A stretch of DNA of 45,708 bases from Gemmatimonadota bacterium. GTDB lineage: Bacteria; Gemmatimonadota; Gemmatimonadetes; Gemmatimonadales; Gemmatimonadaceae. This document shows positions 1-8,440 of the stretch, piece after piece. A program made the position numbers and the translations under genes. Position 1 is the stretch's first letter. Each line of letters opens with the position of its first letter. The notes under the pieces are model-generated. The model did not search any database. It was not told where the DNA came from and saw nothing but the letters and a program-made list of their open reading frames with translations. The stretch lies in NCBI GenBank assembly GCA_003152485.1, contig PMAE01000055.1, forward strand, positions 13,530-59,237, read 5' to 3'.

Positions 1-28
1 GGCCGTCCGTATACGTGAACCGATCGGG

Positions 29-2014
29 CTAGCGGTGCCCGTCGTGGTCGTGGTGCGAGAAGTCGAACATGTCCATCAAGTCGCTGATCGCCGGTGCGTT
101 GACCGGAGCGTACGGGTTGTCACGCGCCGTCACGGGATTCGGCAGGTTGTCGCGCGAGTTGTGCGCGAGCGTCTCCAGTCCCCAATTGGCCTCCACGAAC
201 TTGTCGAACGATATGTGGTCGCCGTACGAGTGCACGAGGCCCACACCCTTCGAGTAGGGTGACACGACGAGCAACGGAATGCGTGTGCCATCGCCGAAGA
301 AGTCGAGCGGCTGGATGTAGCCGGAGTCATAGTAGCCACCGCCCTCATCGGCCGTGATCATGATCGCCGTCTCCTTGAAGAGCTCAGGGTTCTTCTTGAC
401 CATCTCCACGATCTTCTTCGTGAACCCTTCGAACAGGTCCCACTTGGACGACGCTGGGTGGCCGTCGAGGTATCCGTCCGGCTTGACGATCGAAACGGCG
501 GGCAGCGTGCCGTGCTCGATATCGTCGTACAGGTTGGTGATGTCCTGCAGGTTCTTGCGCAGGTTGGGGTTCGTCATGATCTGCTTCGAGTACAGAAACG
601 GGTTGCAGATGTTGCAGTACGTGCTGGCCTCGCCCGTTTCGGTCCCGTTCGCCCAGCCTTCGCCGTAATACTTCCACGAGATATGGTGGTCGGCCAGCAA
701 CAGCCCGAGATTGTTCTGCGTCGTCGGCGGAATCGTGAAGACATTGGCGCCCAAGGGAGCCGGGGCACCGGTTCCGAGGTAGCCAGGGTTGTAGTTGTTA
801 ACCAGATAGTAGGCGCCTTTGCGGCAATCGTTGCGAATCGTCTCGTAAGGCAGCGACTTCAGGTACTCGCGTACGGGTCCGATCCCCGGCAGAGCCGCGT
901 CGGCGCAGCCGACGTATGACCCACCACCGTAGCCGTCCTCGGTGTACCAGTTGTTCGTCCCCGTCTGAGGGTTCGGGTTCTCGATCTGGTTGCTGGGCGG
1001 AGTCACCGGCGCTCCGGTCGAGTCGGCGTAATAGATCAGCGTGCCGAACCCGAGCGCGATGTGGTTGGCGCCCGTGCCACCCTCGACCGCCTGGTGAAAG
1101 TTGTCGCTCATCGCGAACTCTCGCGCGAGCTTCGTGAAGTACGGCACGTCGCCGGCCTGGACGTTGAAGAAGCCCATCGACGTCGCGCCTTCGCCGGTGG
1201 TCTCGTCGTTGAAGCCCGCGGGTAGCGGGGTGCCGTTGCCGCCGGTACCGGTCTGTACCTCGACCCACGGGAACAAGTCGGACTGGCACCCGCTCGGGTT
1301 CCGCTTCGTCGCTTTGGTGATGTCGCAGTCGGTCTGCTGCCACATCTGGTAGAAGCGGTGCACCGGGCTGCTGGTATACGAATCGTATGACGTGTAGCGG
1401 CTGACCTGGAACGGACGGTCGGGCAGCGTCAATGGGAATCGTGCGTCATCGACATCCGCCGCCTGACCCGTCCCGCCGGTCGTCAGCAGCACGTCGTTCC
1501 GCCGCAAGAGCGCGGGCTCGGTGTCTCGTGCCTCCGCGACCGTCTGGAACGGTGCCTTCGTGGGCGCGCCGTCGGTGTTGATGGGCGGCAGCGTGCTGTA
1601 GGGTCCGGTCTTCTCGGGATGCGGCGAGTATTCTTTGGTGTCGGTCGCCTTCCACTGCTGCGCCCTCTTCCAATGCGGGCCGGGTGTGCCATCGGCATTG
1701 ATGATCCCCTCAGAGAGGAGATTCCACACCGTCTGCCCGTCGCGCGGCACGTAGGCGGCGAAGAGGTGGTCGAACGTGCGGTTCTCGCCGATGATGTAGA
1801 TCACGTGCTTGATCGGCGTCCGCGTATTGTGGTCGTTGCTGTGGTCGTCGCGGTGGTCGTCGCGGTGGTCATTGCTGTGATCATCCTGCTTCTCAGTACC
1901 CTGTGCGGCCGCCGCCGCCGTCGCCTGGGCGCGAACCAGCGCCGGGATGCCAACCATGCATCCGGCCCCGATCACGCAACCCGCGACCGTCATTCGTAGG
2001 CCTGCTCCTTTCAT
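29..2014 (-). CDS. Secreted phosphoesterase (phospholipase C / acid phosphatase family)
   Basis: The 661-residue protein begins with a signal peptide (MKGAGLRM..., cleavage likely after LVRA). A short low-complexity linker of His/Asp tetrapeptides follows, then a phosphoesterase domain of the phospholipase C / AcpA type. Family signatures visible are HVIYIIGENRTFDHLF at the start of the domain and ITADEGGGYYDSG near the C-terminus, which carry metal and nucleophile positions in this family. The C-terminus is again His/Asp rich (HHDHDGH). I chose the ATG at 2014 because GGAGGAC lies just upstream and the signal peptide starts there; the frame stays open further upstream. The enzyme probably hydrolyses phosphomonoesters or phospholipid head groups outside the cytoplasm, but the substrate cannot be read from the sequence. 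It lies next to type II secretion genes and could be a substrate of that system (inference). Confidence 0.85.
   Translation of the reverse strand: MKGAGLRMTVAGCVIGAGCMVGIPALVRAQATAAAAAQGTEKQDDHSNDHRDDHRDDHSNDHNTRTPIKHVIYIIGENRTFDHLFAAYVPRDGQTVWNLLSEGIINADGTPGPHWKRAQQWKATDTKEYSPHPEKTGPYSTLPPINTDGAPTKAPFQTVAEARDTEPALLRRNDVLLTTGGTGQAADVDDARFPLTLPDRPFQVSRYTSYDSYTSSPVHRFYQMWQQTDCDITKATKRNPSGCQSDLFPWVEVQTGTGGNGTPLPAGFNDETTGEGATSMGFFNVQAGDVPYFTKLAREFAMSDNFHQAVEGGTGANHIALGFGTLIYYADSTGAPVTPPSNQIENPNPQTGTNNWYTEDGYGGGSYVGCADAALPGIGPVREYLKSLPYETIRNDCRKGAYYLVNNYNPGYLGTGAPAPLGANVFTIPPTTQNNLGLLLADHHISWKYYGEGWANGTETGEASTYCNICNPFLYSKQIMTNPNLRKNLQDITNLYDDIEHGTLPAVSIVKPDGYLDGHPASSKWDLFEGFTKKIVEMVKKNPELFKETAIMITADEGGGYYDSGYIQPLDFFGDGTRIPLLVVSPYSKGVGLVHSYGDHISFDKFVEANWGLETLAHNSRDNLPNPVTARDNPYAPVNAPAISDLMDMFDFSHHDHDGHR
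1829..1888 (-). repeat. 12-bp tandem repeat encoding His/Asp tetrapeptides
   Basis: Five consecutive 12-base units of the type GTGGTCGTCGCG (plus-strand reading) lie at 1829, 1841, 1853, 1865 and 1877. They encode five [Q/S/R][D/N]DH tetrapeptides just after the signal peptide of the phosphoesterase. The two central units are identical. The in-frame length means copy-number change would not break the gene. Confidence 0.9.
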
Positions 2015-2156
2015 GTCTGCTGTCCTCCGCTGAGTGTGTGCAGCGCGCGCGTTGTGACGAATGCCCCTCCGACTGCGGGGCTGATGCACACAGTAGGCAC
2101 GGCAGATATCGACGCGGTCACGGAAGCGACCGCATGATGGCACGCATCGGTCTTGA

Positions 2157-2171
2157 AGCTGTGACACAGCT
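2157..2171. promoter_or_regulatory. Palindrome AGCTGTGACACAGCT upstream of the gspH-like gene
   Basis: This perfect 7-bp inverted repeat with a one-base centre lies in the 227-base divergent gap between the phosphoesterase and the gspH-like gene, 70 bases before the latter's ATG. Its core, GTGACAC, is the reverse complement of the core of the palindrome at 5171-5183. It is a candidate operator; the regulator is unknown. The rest of the gap shows no other clear feature. Confidence 0.5.
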
Positions 2172-2241
2172 CGGCCATACACGCATCGGTGTGACCGCCG
2201 ACCGTTGCGACAGGGAGCGCGACGGAATACGTTGGATCGCG

Positions 2242-2655
2242 ATGGGCATCCACGACCGCCGCGGTTTCACGCTGATCGAGCTGCTCGTCGTACTGGCGAT
2301 CATGGCGCTGGCATCGGCGATCGTGCTGCCGGCACTCGTCCGCCCGCGAGCGAGGATCCAGCCGATGCAATCCGTGATCGAAAGCGCGCGGGACGCCGCG
2401 GCGCATCGCGGCGAGGTCGTGTATCTGCGGATCGAGACGAATGGAGCGTGGCACATGGAGGGAGGCGGGTCGCCGCTCGAAGGCGACAGCGCCGGCGGCC
2501 GGATCGCGCCGGTCGCCGCCGTTCCCCTCACACTCCGCATCTCCCCCTCCGGCAGCTGCGCCTTCGACGTGCGGAGTGCCTCCGCCGCTCGACTGCTCGC
2601 GATCGACCCGCTGACCTGCACCCTCGCGGCGCCGGTCAAGACTTCCAGTTCGTGA
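2242..2655 (+). CDS. GspH-like type II secretion minor pseudopilin
   Basis: This 137-residue protein starts MGIHDRRGFTLIELLVVL, a classical prepilin leader (cleavage before Phe, Glu at +5) followed by one hydrophobic helix that anchors the pseudopilin in the inner membrane before assembly. The rest is a short globular domain with no other recognisable motif. Its size and leader fit GspH, although GspG, I and J are already present nearby, so H is partly assigned by elimination. There is no strong ribosome site before the ATG. The open frame extends upstream, but the leader begins naturally at this Met. The gene converges on gspG and their 3' ends overlap by 20 bases. Confidence 0.75.
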   Translation: MGIHDRRGFTLIELLVVLAIMALASAIVLPALVRPRARIQPMQSVIESARDAAAHRGEVVYLRIETNGAWHMEGGGSPLEGDSAGGRIAPVAAVPLTLRISPSGSCAFDVRSASAARLLAIDPLTCTLAAPVKTSSS

Positions 2656-3142
2656 TGTCGGCGTCTTCGTCGGTCCCGCCAATCTGTCCGTCCCGCCCCA
2701 GCGTCGAAAGATCGTAGCCGCTCCGGTTGTGGTCACCCGGGCTCGTGTAGAGGTAGGGTCGTCCCCACGGATCGGACGGTACGTCGCGCTTGAGGTACGG
2801 CCCGCGCCAATCGAGCGGCACCGGATCGCGCGTCGGCTTCGACTGCAACGCGCCGAGTCCCTGATCGGTGGTCGGATACGACCCGTTGTCGAGACGATAG
2901 GTATCGAGGGCCGTGCCGAGGAGCTCGAGCTGGGTCTTCGCGGTGGCGCTCTTCGCTTCGGAGACGCGCCCCAGTATCCGGGGGCCAACCAATGCCGCGA
3001 GAAGCCCGAGCACGATGATCACGACCAGCAACTCGATTAGCGTGAAACCGGTCGGCCGACGCCCGGCACGCGGTCCGGTACGCGGTCCGGTACCCGGTCC
3101 GGTACGCGGCGCGATGGCGCTCATCACCTGCATGGTGTGCAT
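2636..3142 (-). CDS. gspG: Type II secretion major pseudopilin GspG
   Basis: The 168-residue protein carries the prepilin motif GFTLIELLVVIIVLGLLAAL and the GspG hallmarks downstream: the TAKTQLELLGTALDTYRLDNGSYPTTDQGL helix and loop, and DPWGRPYLY. GspG is the main subunit of the periplasmic pseudopilus that pushes folded substrates through the secretin. The leader before the cleavage site is unusually long, about 30 residues. It contains a Thr-Gly-Pro-Arg/Gly repeat produced by a 12-bp tandem repeat. Alternative Mets lie at positions 4 and 7. It stands alone on the minus strand, separated from gspF by the plus-strand J-I-K cluster, and overlaps the gspH-like gene tail to tail. Confidence 0.93.
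   Translation of the reverse strand: MHTMQVMSAIAPRTGPGTGPRTGPRAGRRPTGFTLIELLVVIIVLGLLAALVGPRILGRVSEAKSATAKTQLELLGTALDTYRLDNGSYPTTDQGLGALQSKPTRDPVPLDWRGPYLKRDVPSDPWGRPYLYTSPGDHNRSGYDLSTLGRDGQIGGTDEDADITNWKS
3069..3104 (-). repeat. 12-bp tandem repeat in the gspG leader
   Basis: Three adjacent 12-base units (CGCGGTCCGGTA, the same again, then CCCGGTCCGGTA) encode the Thr-Gly-Pro-Arg type repeat in the cytoplasmic leader peptide of the GspG precursor. The repeat lies upstream of the predicted cleavage site, so it would be removed from the mature pseudopilin. Confidence 0.85.
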
Positions 3143-3175
3143 CCTAGAATCGGGTGATATACCACAGGGCCGCCA

Positions 3176-5128
3176 TCAGCGAATCGCAACGCGGCTCGCC
3201 GGCAGCATGGTGCCGCTCGTATCGGTCAGCGCTCGCAGAAACGCGATGAGATCGGTCCGCTCGCACCGCGTCAGTCGGAGCGGATGGTCGAACAGCGTTT
3301 GGTAGGGAAGCTCGATCCCGATCCCTGTCCCGCCGCCAGCATCATAGAACGCCACGACGTCGGCGAGCGAAGAAAAGGCCCCGTTGTGCATGTATGGCGC
3401 GGTCACCGCGGCGTTCCGGACCGTCGGCACTTTGAACGCAAACCGGTGCGAATCGACGTGGTCGATGCCCGCACGCCCGGGGTCGGGGTCGAGCCGGGCA
3501 TGGTGCAGCGCCGGCCGATCGGGAATGCCGATGATCTCGGGGTCCGAGCTCAGAAACGTCGGTGGCTGCGTCCCGTTGAACAGCGGCGCGAAATGGCAGG
3601 TGCCACAGCGCCCCTTTCCCATGAAAACCGTGAACCCGCGTCGCGCGGCCGAGCTCATCGCGCCGCTGTCGCCGCGCACCGCGCGATCGAAGGGCGAGTC
3701 GAGCCTGGTCAGCGACCGCACGTAACTGGCGAGAGCGACGCGCAGCGATGTCGGCGTGACCGCACGGTCCGGCGCCGCACCGAACGTACCGGCGAACGCC
3801 GCGCGGTAGCTCGAATCGGCCGCCACGCGGCGGACCACGGTATCGAGCGCGCTCTGCATTTCGTCGGGGTCGCTCAGCACGACCGCCACCTGCTGCTCGA
3901 GCGTCCGCGCTCGCTCGTCGGCGAAATACGCGGGTTGGAGCGCGGCGTTGAGGAGGGTCGGTGTGCGCCGGGCCGGCGGTGCGCCTGCCGGACGCGGCAC
4001 CCCTGGGACAAGTGGGGTCCGTTTCGGCAGGCCATCGGTAAAGGCCCGAGTCGGAAGGTGGCACCCGGCACAGGAGCGGGTGCCCGGCCCGGAGAGCCGC
4101 GGGTCGGCGAACAACCGGGCGCCTAGCGCAACGACCGCAGCACCAGTATTCACCGGAAAGGGGTAGCGGGCTGCGTAGGCCGCCGCGTCGAACGCGCCGC
4201 TGTCGTACACTGATGCCGCATCGGCGCGCCACAGGTGCACGCGTGGCGGACCGACAATCGACCGCGCCGAGCGAAGCGACGCCAGGGCATGCGACGCGGG
4301 CACGCTATATCGGGCGAGGAAGGTGAGCCGGTCCATCCGCTCGAAGGTGGCATGCCGGCGCAGGTAGCGCGCGGCTTCGCGTAGCGCGCTGTCGGCCCCC
4401 CGGAACTCGGCGGCGGCGCGGTCGCTCTCCGGTGTGTCTGGAGGAACAAGGGTAGCGCGCACGCCGTCGAGCGCGGCGGCGGCGTCGAGGAGGGCGTCGT
4501 CCTGCCGGTCGGAATCGAACCCCGCGATATCCAGCGTGCTCACGCGGGCGATCTCGGCGCGCGCGGCGTCGAATACCGCCGCCTCCTCGACCTCGAGCGT
4601 CCCCGTCAGCGAGCGGAGGACCGCAACTCGTTCGCGCATCGCGTGAATCCGAGCGCGCAGCGTCGCCCTGGTGGAATCGACGACCCGGGGAAAGATCGCG
4701 CTCTCGATCATCGGAAATGCGCCCGGCGTGTTGTAGGGACGCGGTTGGAGGTCGTCCTCTCCCTCGGTTTCGAGCGGTCCCTCGAGCAAGGTGACGACGT
4801 CGGGTGCGTAGTACGCGAGCAACCCCTCGACGCGCTTGTACGCCGTCCGCGTTCGGCGGAATGCCCGCTGCGCGTCGATCGTCCTCCCGCCGTCGATCCC
4901 AGCCGTCAGCGTGTCGAACGCCGCAACTAATGAATCGAGCTGCGCTTCGAACACACGCTGTGCGGCCGGCAACGGCGTGTGCGAACGCCCCCTGATCGCC
5001 GAAATAAGCGGCCGCCACGCCACTGCATGGCGGTCGCTGGTCCAGGCACTGCCACTAGCGAACACAGCGAGGCAGGCGCACGCGCCGACCGAACGGAGGA
5101 GTGCAACGATTGTTGCCATCGTCCTCAC
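3176..5128 (-). CDS. Imelysin-like / di-haem cytochrome c peroxidase (MauG family) fusion
   Basis: This 650-residue secreted protein has a signal peptide at the N-terminus, an all-alpha imelysin-like region (about 45-320), then a MauG/cytochrome c peroxidase region. The imelysin-like part includes AYKRVEGLLAYYAP. Two haem-binding motifs are visible, CAGCH (Cys353-His357) and CGTCH (Cys508-His512), as expected for the electron-transferring and peroxidatic haems. It probably reduces peroxide or oxidises a partner in the periplasm. Proteins with this N-terminal extension are known in the family. The start may be this GTG or the ATG three codons on (5119). It is transcribed divergently from gspJ, with 167 bases between them that hold two palindromes. 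It lies inside the secretion locus but is not a secretion component. Confidence 0.88.
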   Translation of the reverse strand: MRTMATIVALLRSVGACACLAVFASGSAWTSDRHAVAWRPLISAIRGRSHTPLPAAQRVFEAQLDSLVAAFDTLTAGIDGGRTIDAQRAFRRTRTAYKRVEGLLAYYAPDVVTLLEGPLETEGEDDLQPRPYNTPGAFPMIESAIFPRVVDSTRATLRARIHAMRERVAVLRSLTGTLEVEEAAVFDAARAEIARVSTLDIAGFDSDRQDDALLDAAAALDGVRATLVPPDTPESDRAAAEFRGADSALREAARYLRRHATFERMDRLTFLARYSVPASHALASLRSARSIVGPPRVHLWRADAASVYDSGAFDAAAYAARYPFPVNTGAAVVALGARLFADPRLSGPGTRSCAGCHLPTRAFTDGLPKRTPLVPGVPRPAGAPPARRTPTLLNAALQPAYFADERARTLEQQVAVVLSDPDEMQSALDTVVRRVAADSSYRAAFAGTFGAAPDRAVTPTSLRVALASYVRSLTRLDSPFDRAVRGDSGAMSSAARRGFTVFMGKGRCGTCHFAPLFNGTQPPTFLSSDPEIIGIPDRPALHHARLDPDPGRAGIDHVDSHRFAFKVPTVRNAAVTAPYMHNGAFSSLADVVAFYDAGGGTGIGIELPYQTLFDHPLRLTRCERTDLIAFLRALTDTSGTMLPASRVAIR

Positions 5129-5170
5129 AAAGGCCTGGCTATGTCACAACATGTCGTCGGATCGGCAAGA

Positions 5171-5183
5171 ACCGTGTCACGGT
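5171..5183. promoter_or_regulatory. Palindrome ACCGTGTCACGGT
   Basis: A perfect 6-bp inverted repeat with one central base, in the divergent promoter region between the cytochrome peroxidase gene and gspJ. It shares its GTGTCAC core (as reverse complement) with the palindrome at 2157-2171, which also precedes a pseudopilin gene. Candidate operator; no promoter boxes can be assigned with confidence. Confidence 0.5.
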
Positions 5184-5211
5184 CCGCACGATGCCGCTGC
5201 GTCACGCGGTG

Positions 5212-5225
5212 CGTACTGCAGTACG
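5212..5225. promoter_or_regulatory. Palindrome CGTACTGCAGTACG
   Basis: A perfect 14-bp palindrome lies 70 bases before the gspJ ATG in the same divergent gap. Its centre is about 41 bases from that of the palindrome at 5171-5183, roughly four helical turns, so two dimers could sit on the same face of the DNA (inference). Confidence 0.5.
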
Positions 5226-5295
5226 TATTGCACCAGTGTCGCGTCGCGGAACCGTTACAGATTGTCACTGTCGCGATGCACCACATTGGGAGTGT

Positions 5296-5946
5296 ATGCC
5301 GAGTGAGTTGCCCGCGCGAAGGCGAGTGGTTGGGTTTACGCTGCTCGAGGTCTTGGTGGCGATCGTGCTCACCAGTATCGTCGTCGTCGTCGCGTACGCG
5401 ATGGCGCAGGCGGGCATCGACGCGCGAACACATCTCACGACGCAGCTGCGCGATGTGCAGAGCACGCGCGCCGCACGCGAGATCCTCCGTGATGCGCTCC
5501 GCAACGCGCGCGCCCAGGATCCAGGGGATTCCGGACGCGGCGGCGTGACGCTATCGAACGACACGCTCTCATTCGTCGCCGCCGGCGGTGCCACGCCGCT
5601 CGACCCGGACTACGATTGGATCTTCACGATCGCCCCCGGACCACACGGGCTCATGGTTTCGGCCGTCGCCAGAGGCCACGCAGCGCCCGCAGTGGTCCAC
5701 TTTGCCGTCCCCGAGGTCACGCGGTGGGATGTCCGACTCCTCGCGCCCGACGGACTGACCTGGCGGTCCGCATGGAACGAACCCAAGCTCATGCCGCGCG
5801 CGGTGGTGATCGCGTTCTGGAATGGTGACCGCCTGTCGGGGCTGCCGTTGCACGTCGTGCTGTGGCCCGGTCCCGCACCGGCCGCCGGCGATCCGATGCG
5901 GAGCCCGGGAACAGCGGCAGCCGGGCTGCAGGGGGCGTCACCGTGA
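5296..5946 (+). CDS. gspJ: GspJ-like type II secretion minor pseudopilin
   Basis: The 216-residue product begins MPSELPARRRVVGFTLLEVLVAIVL, a prepilin leader with cleavage before Phe and Glu at +5, followed by one transmembrane helix. Its length and the helix QLRDVQSTRAAREILRDALRNA match GspJ, a pseudopilus tip subunit that works with I and K. It is the first of three overlapping rightward genes (J, I, K), and its TGA shares four bases with the GTG of the next gene. The J-then-I order is the reverse of the common gspI-gspJ arrangement. Confidence 0.8.
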   Translation: MPSELPARRRVVGFTLLEVLVAIVLTSIVVVVAYAMAQAGIDARTHLTTQLRDVQSTRAAREILRDALRNARAQDPGDSGRGGVTLSNDTLSFVAAGGATPLDPDYDWIFTIAPGPHGLMVSAVARGHAAPAVVHFAVPEVTRWDVRLLAPDGLTWRSAWNEPKLMPRAVVIAFWNGDRLSGLPLHVVLWPGPAPAAGDPMRSPGTAAAGLQGASP

Positions 5947-6320
5947 ACCGAGTTCGGCGGCGGGCGGGGCTCGTGCTCCTGGAAGTCATGGTTGCGCTGG
6001 TCATCCTGAGTCTCGTCGGCGTCGGCGCGCTACAGCTCGTGCATCAGAGCCACGAGGTGGTCGCTGACGCTCGTCTGTGGTCGGACGCGGTCGCGTATGC
6101 GAAAGACGGGATGGAACTGGTCAAGTTGGGGAGCGTTGCCCTGCACGGCCCACCCGGCGACGCACTCCCGGGGGGCTTCCGGCGACAGATCACTCGCCGG
6201 CCGTCAGCGATGGGACCCTCGTTCGAGCAACTGACCGTCACGGTCTTTCTCCCCGGCGGAGGACAATTCAGTCTCGATCGGCTGGCGCGTATCGCTGATG
6301 ACGGGACGGCGCAATGGTAG
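5943..6320 (+). CDS. gspI: GspI-like type II secretion minor pseudopilin
   Basis: The 125-residue protein has a prepilin-type N-terminus (RRAGLVLLEVMVALVILSL) and the small size typical of GspI, the tip subunit that nucleates the J-K complex. I chose the GTG at 5943 because it overlaps the gspJ stop in a GTGA quartet, a junction used repeatedly in this locus. Its own stop overlaps the start of gspK by 7 bases. The residue before the LVLLE segment is Gly, as required by the prepilin peptidase, although Leu rather than Phe follows. Confidence 0.8.
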   Translation: MNRVRRRAGLVLLEVMVALVILSLVGVGALQLVHQSHEVVADARLWSDAVAYAKDGMELVKLGSVALHGPPGDALPGGFRRQITRRPSAMGPSFEQLTVTVFLPGGGQFSLDRLARIADDGTAQW

Positions 6321-7207
6321 CGCCCGATCGGGGGTGGCACGATCGTGGAACGCCCATCCGCGACCGAGGGTGCCCGGACCGGCGTGGGATGGCGTTGATC
6401 TTCGTGCTCTGGATCCTCGTGTTGCTCGGCCTCGCCGTCGGCGAGCTTGCCGCGCGCGCGCGATCGGAAGCACGCATGGTGGCGACGCTGAAGTCGCGCG
6501 CGGTCGCTCAATACGCGGCCGAGAGCGGCGTTCTGGCGACGACGATAGCACTGCGGACTATACTCGACTCGGCAGACGACCCGGTCGAGCTTGCGGCCCG
6601 CACCCGGCGGCTGGATACGGTCGGGCGCGCGTCAACTGATCTGGCGGCGGGCGGGGCGCAGTTCGCCGTCTCAGTGATCGACCTCAATGCCCGGCTCGAC
6701 CTCGCCCGCGCCGACTCGGCCACACTCAGCGCACTGTTCACCCAGTTCATTCCAGCCGAACGGGCAGGCGCCGTGGTCGCCGAGCTACGGCAGGCGCCGG
6801 TCACCCGCTTTGCCGAGCTGGCTCGCGTCCCCGGGGCCGACGACGCGCTGGCGCTCGCGGTCGCTCCCTACGTCACCGTGTGGAGCGACGGGTTCGTGAA
6901 CGTGAACTCGGCGCCGGAGGCGGTGCTCGCGGCGCTACCGGGGATCGGACCAGCGCGAGCCCGCGCCCTCGTCGCACGGCGCGGCGCGGGAGAGCTGTTT
7001 ACGTCCGTGGACGCGTTCCGACCCACGTCGGCATCCCGGGGCGCCGTGCCAGTCGACGGAAGCGTGCTGACGATCGCACCAACCCGTCTCATGATCGTCA
7101 GCCGCGGCTGGCAGCGGGGCGCGCCGCTCACGCATGAGATTCAGGCCGTCTACCTCGTGCTCGCGGGGACGCTCACCTTGCAGAGTTGGGAGGAGCGAGA
7201 CCGCTAG
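6314..7207 (+). CDS. gspK: Type II secretion minor pseudopilin GspK
   Basis: This 297-residue protein starts with a charged leader and RRGMALIFVLWILVLLGLAVGELA, then AAESGVLA, both typical of GspK. A later segment reads VNVNSAPEAVLAALPGIGPARARALVARR, the helix-hairpin-helix-like motif found in the large alpha domain of GspK. GspK caps the pseudopilus tip with I and J. The ATG at 6314 overlaps the end of gspI. The gene converges on gspF with only 21 bases between stop codons, and no terminator is visible there. Confidence 0.88.
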   Translation: MVAPDRGWHDRGTPIRDRGCPDRRGMALIFVLWILVLLGLAVGELAARARSEARMVATLKSRAVAQYAAESGVLATTIALRTILDSADDPVELAARTRRLDTVGRASTDLAAGGAQFAVSVIDLNARLDLARADSATLSALFTQFIPAERAGAVVAELRQAPVTRFAELARVPGADDALALAVAPYVTVWSDGFVNVNSAPEAVLAALPGIGPARARALVARRGAGELFTSVDAFRPTSASRGAVPVDGSVLTIAPTRLMIVSRGWQRGAPLTHEIQAVYLVLAGTLTLQSWEERDR

Positions 7208-7228
7208 AGGTGGTTCGTTCCGCTCCGT

Positions 7229-8440
7229 TTAGTTGGCCTTGAGATCGATCCCGTAGATCGCCTGCAGCATGGCGAGCGCGATGAAGCCGACCAGCGTGCC
7301 AAACGTCAGGATCAATGCCGGCTCTATCAGCGTGACGGCCGTGCGCAGCGCGCGATGGACCTCGCTGTCGTAGCTGTCCGCGACGCGGAGGCAAAGATCG
7401 TCGAGCCGGCCGCCTTCCTCACCGACGGCCATCATCTGAACGGCCAACGGCGGCAAGGTGTTGGCCAGAGCGGGGGCCAGGGCGCTTCCTTCGGCCAGCG
7501 CTGCGACCGCGTGATCGAGCCCGTCGCGCACGACCAGATTGGTGGCGGATGCGCGGGCGATCTTGAGCGCTGGCAATAGGGGGACGCCGCTCTTGAGCAG
7601 CAGGCCCAGCGTGCGCGTCACGCGCGCGGTGGAGTACTTGCGCTCGATATCGCCAATGAACGGCCAGCCGAGGCGCGCCGTATGCCAGCGCCGGCGCATG
7701 CCCGGCTGGATCAGCGCCTGTCGCACGCCGACACCGGCGGCGATCACCAGCAGGAGCCAGAGCCACCACCACACAGTCAACACGTGGCTCACGGCTAGCA
7801 GGAAGCGCGTGCTGAGCGGAAGGGTTCCGCCCATGTCGGCCAATACCGTCGCGAACCGCGGGATGACGAATCCCAGCAGCACGCCCACGCCGACCACGGC
7901 AACGACGGCCATGAGCGCGGGGTAGAGCAATGTCGAACGGACCTGCGAGGTGAGCTCGGCGCCCTCCTCCAACTGTTGCGACAGCTGCGCGAACACGACG
8001 TCGAGCGCGCCACTCGATTCCCCGGCCGATACCATCACGATGAATAGCGAGTCGAAATAGCGGGGCTGCCGGGCGAGCGCGTCGGCCAGCGTCGCGCCCC
8101 CCTGCACGGCGCCTCTCACGTCGCGCACCGCCGCAGCCAAGCCGTCATGTCCCGCGTGCTGCGCCGTGAACGCCAGCATCCGGTCGAGCGGGACGCCGGC
8201 GGCTAGCAGTGTGGCCGCGTTGCGCGCCCAGAGCACGACCGCCGCTCGTCGCCCGAGTCGCCGGCCGGCCGACACCGCGGTCGCGGTCGGTGCTTCATCG
8301 ACGCGTACGGGATAGAGATGCTGCCGTCGCAGGCCATCGAGTGCCGACTGACGGGATGGCGCCTGCATCACGCCTTCCACGAGCTGTCCGTCTGGTGTCG
8401 CGGCGCGGTAGCGGAATTGTCCGGCGGCGGCCGAACTCAT
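7229..8440 (-). CDS. gspF: Type II secretion inner-membrane platform protein GspF
   Basis: The 403-residue protein has the duplicated T2SSF domain: FRYRAATPDGQLVEGVM at the N-terminus, then two similar cytoplasmic helical domains separated by membrane helices, with a third helix at the C-terminus (LILTFGTLVGFIALAMLQAIYGI). GspF forms the membrane platform linking the ATPase GspE to the pseudopilus. Its ATG overlaps the gspE stop in an ATGA quartet, so translation is probably coupled. It is the last gene of the leftward gspL-M-C-D-E-F operon. Confidence 0.95.
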   Translation of the reverse strand: MSSAAAGQFRYRAATPDGQLVEGVMQAPSRQSALDGLRRQHLYPVRVDEAPTATAVSAGRRLGRRAAVVLWARNAATLLAAGVPLDRMLAFTAQHAGHDGLAAAVRDVRGAVQGGATLADALARQPRYFDSLFIVMVSAGESSGALDVVFAQLSQQLEEGAELTSQVRSTLLYPALMAVVAVVGVGVLLGFVIPRFATVLADMGGTLPLSTRFLLAVSHVLTVWWWLWLLLVIAAGVGVRQALIQPGMRRRWHTARLGWPFIGDIERKYSTARVTRTLGLLLKSGVPLLPALKIARASATNLVVRDGLDHAVAALAEGSALAPALANTLPPLAVQMMAVGEEGGRLDDLCLRVADSYDSEVHRALRTAVTLIEPALILTFGTLVGFIALAMLQAIYGIDLKAN

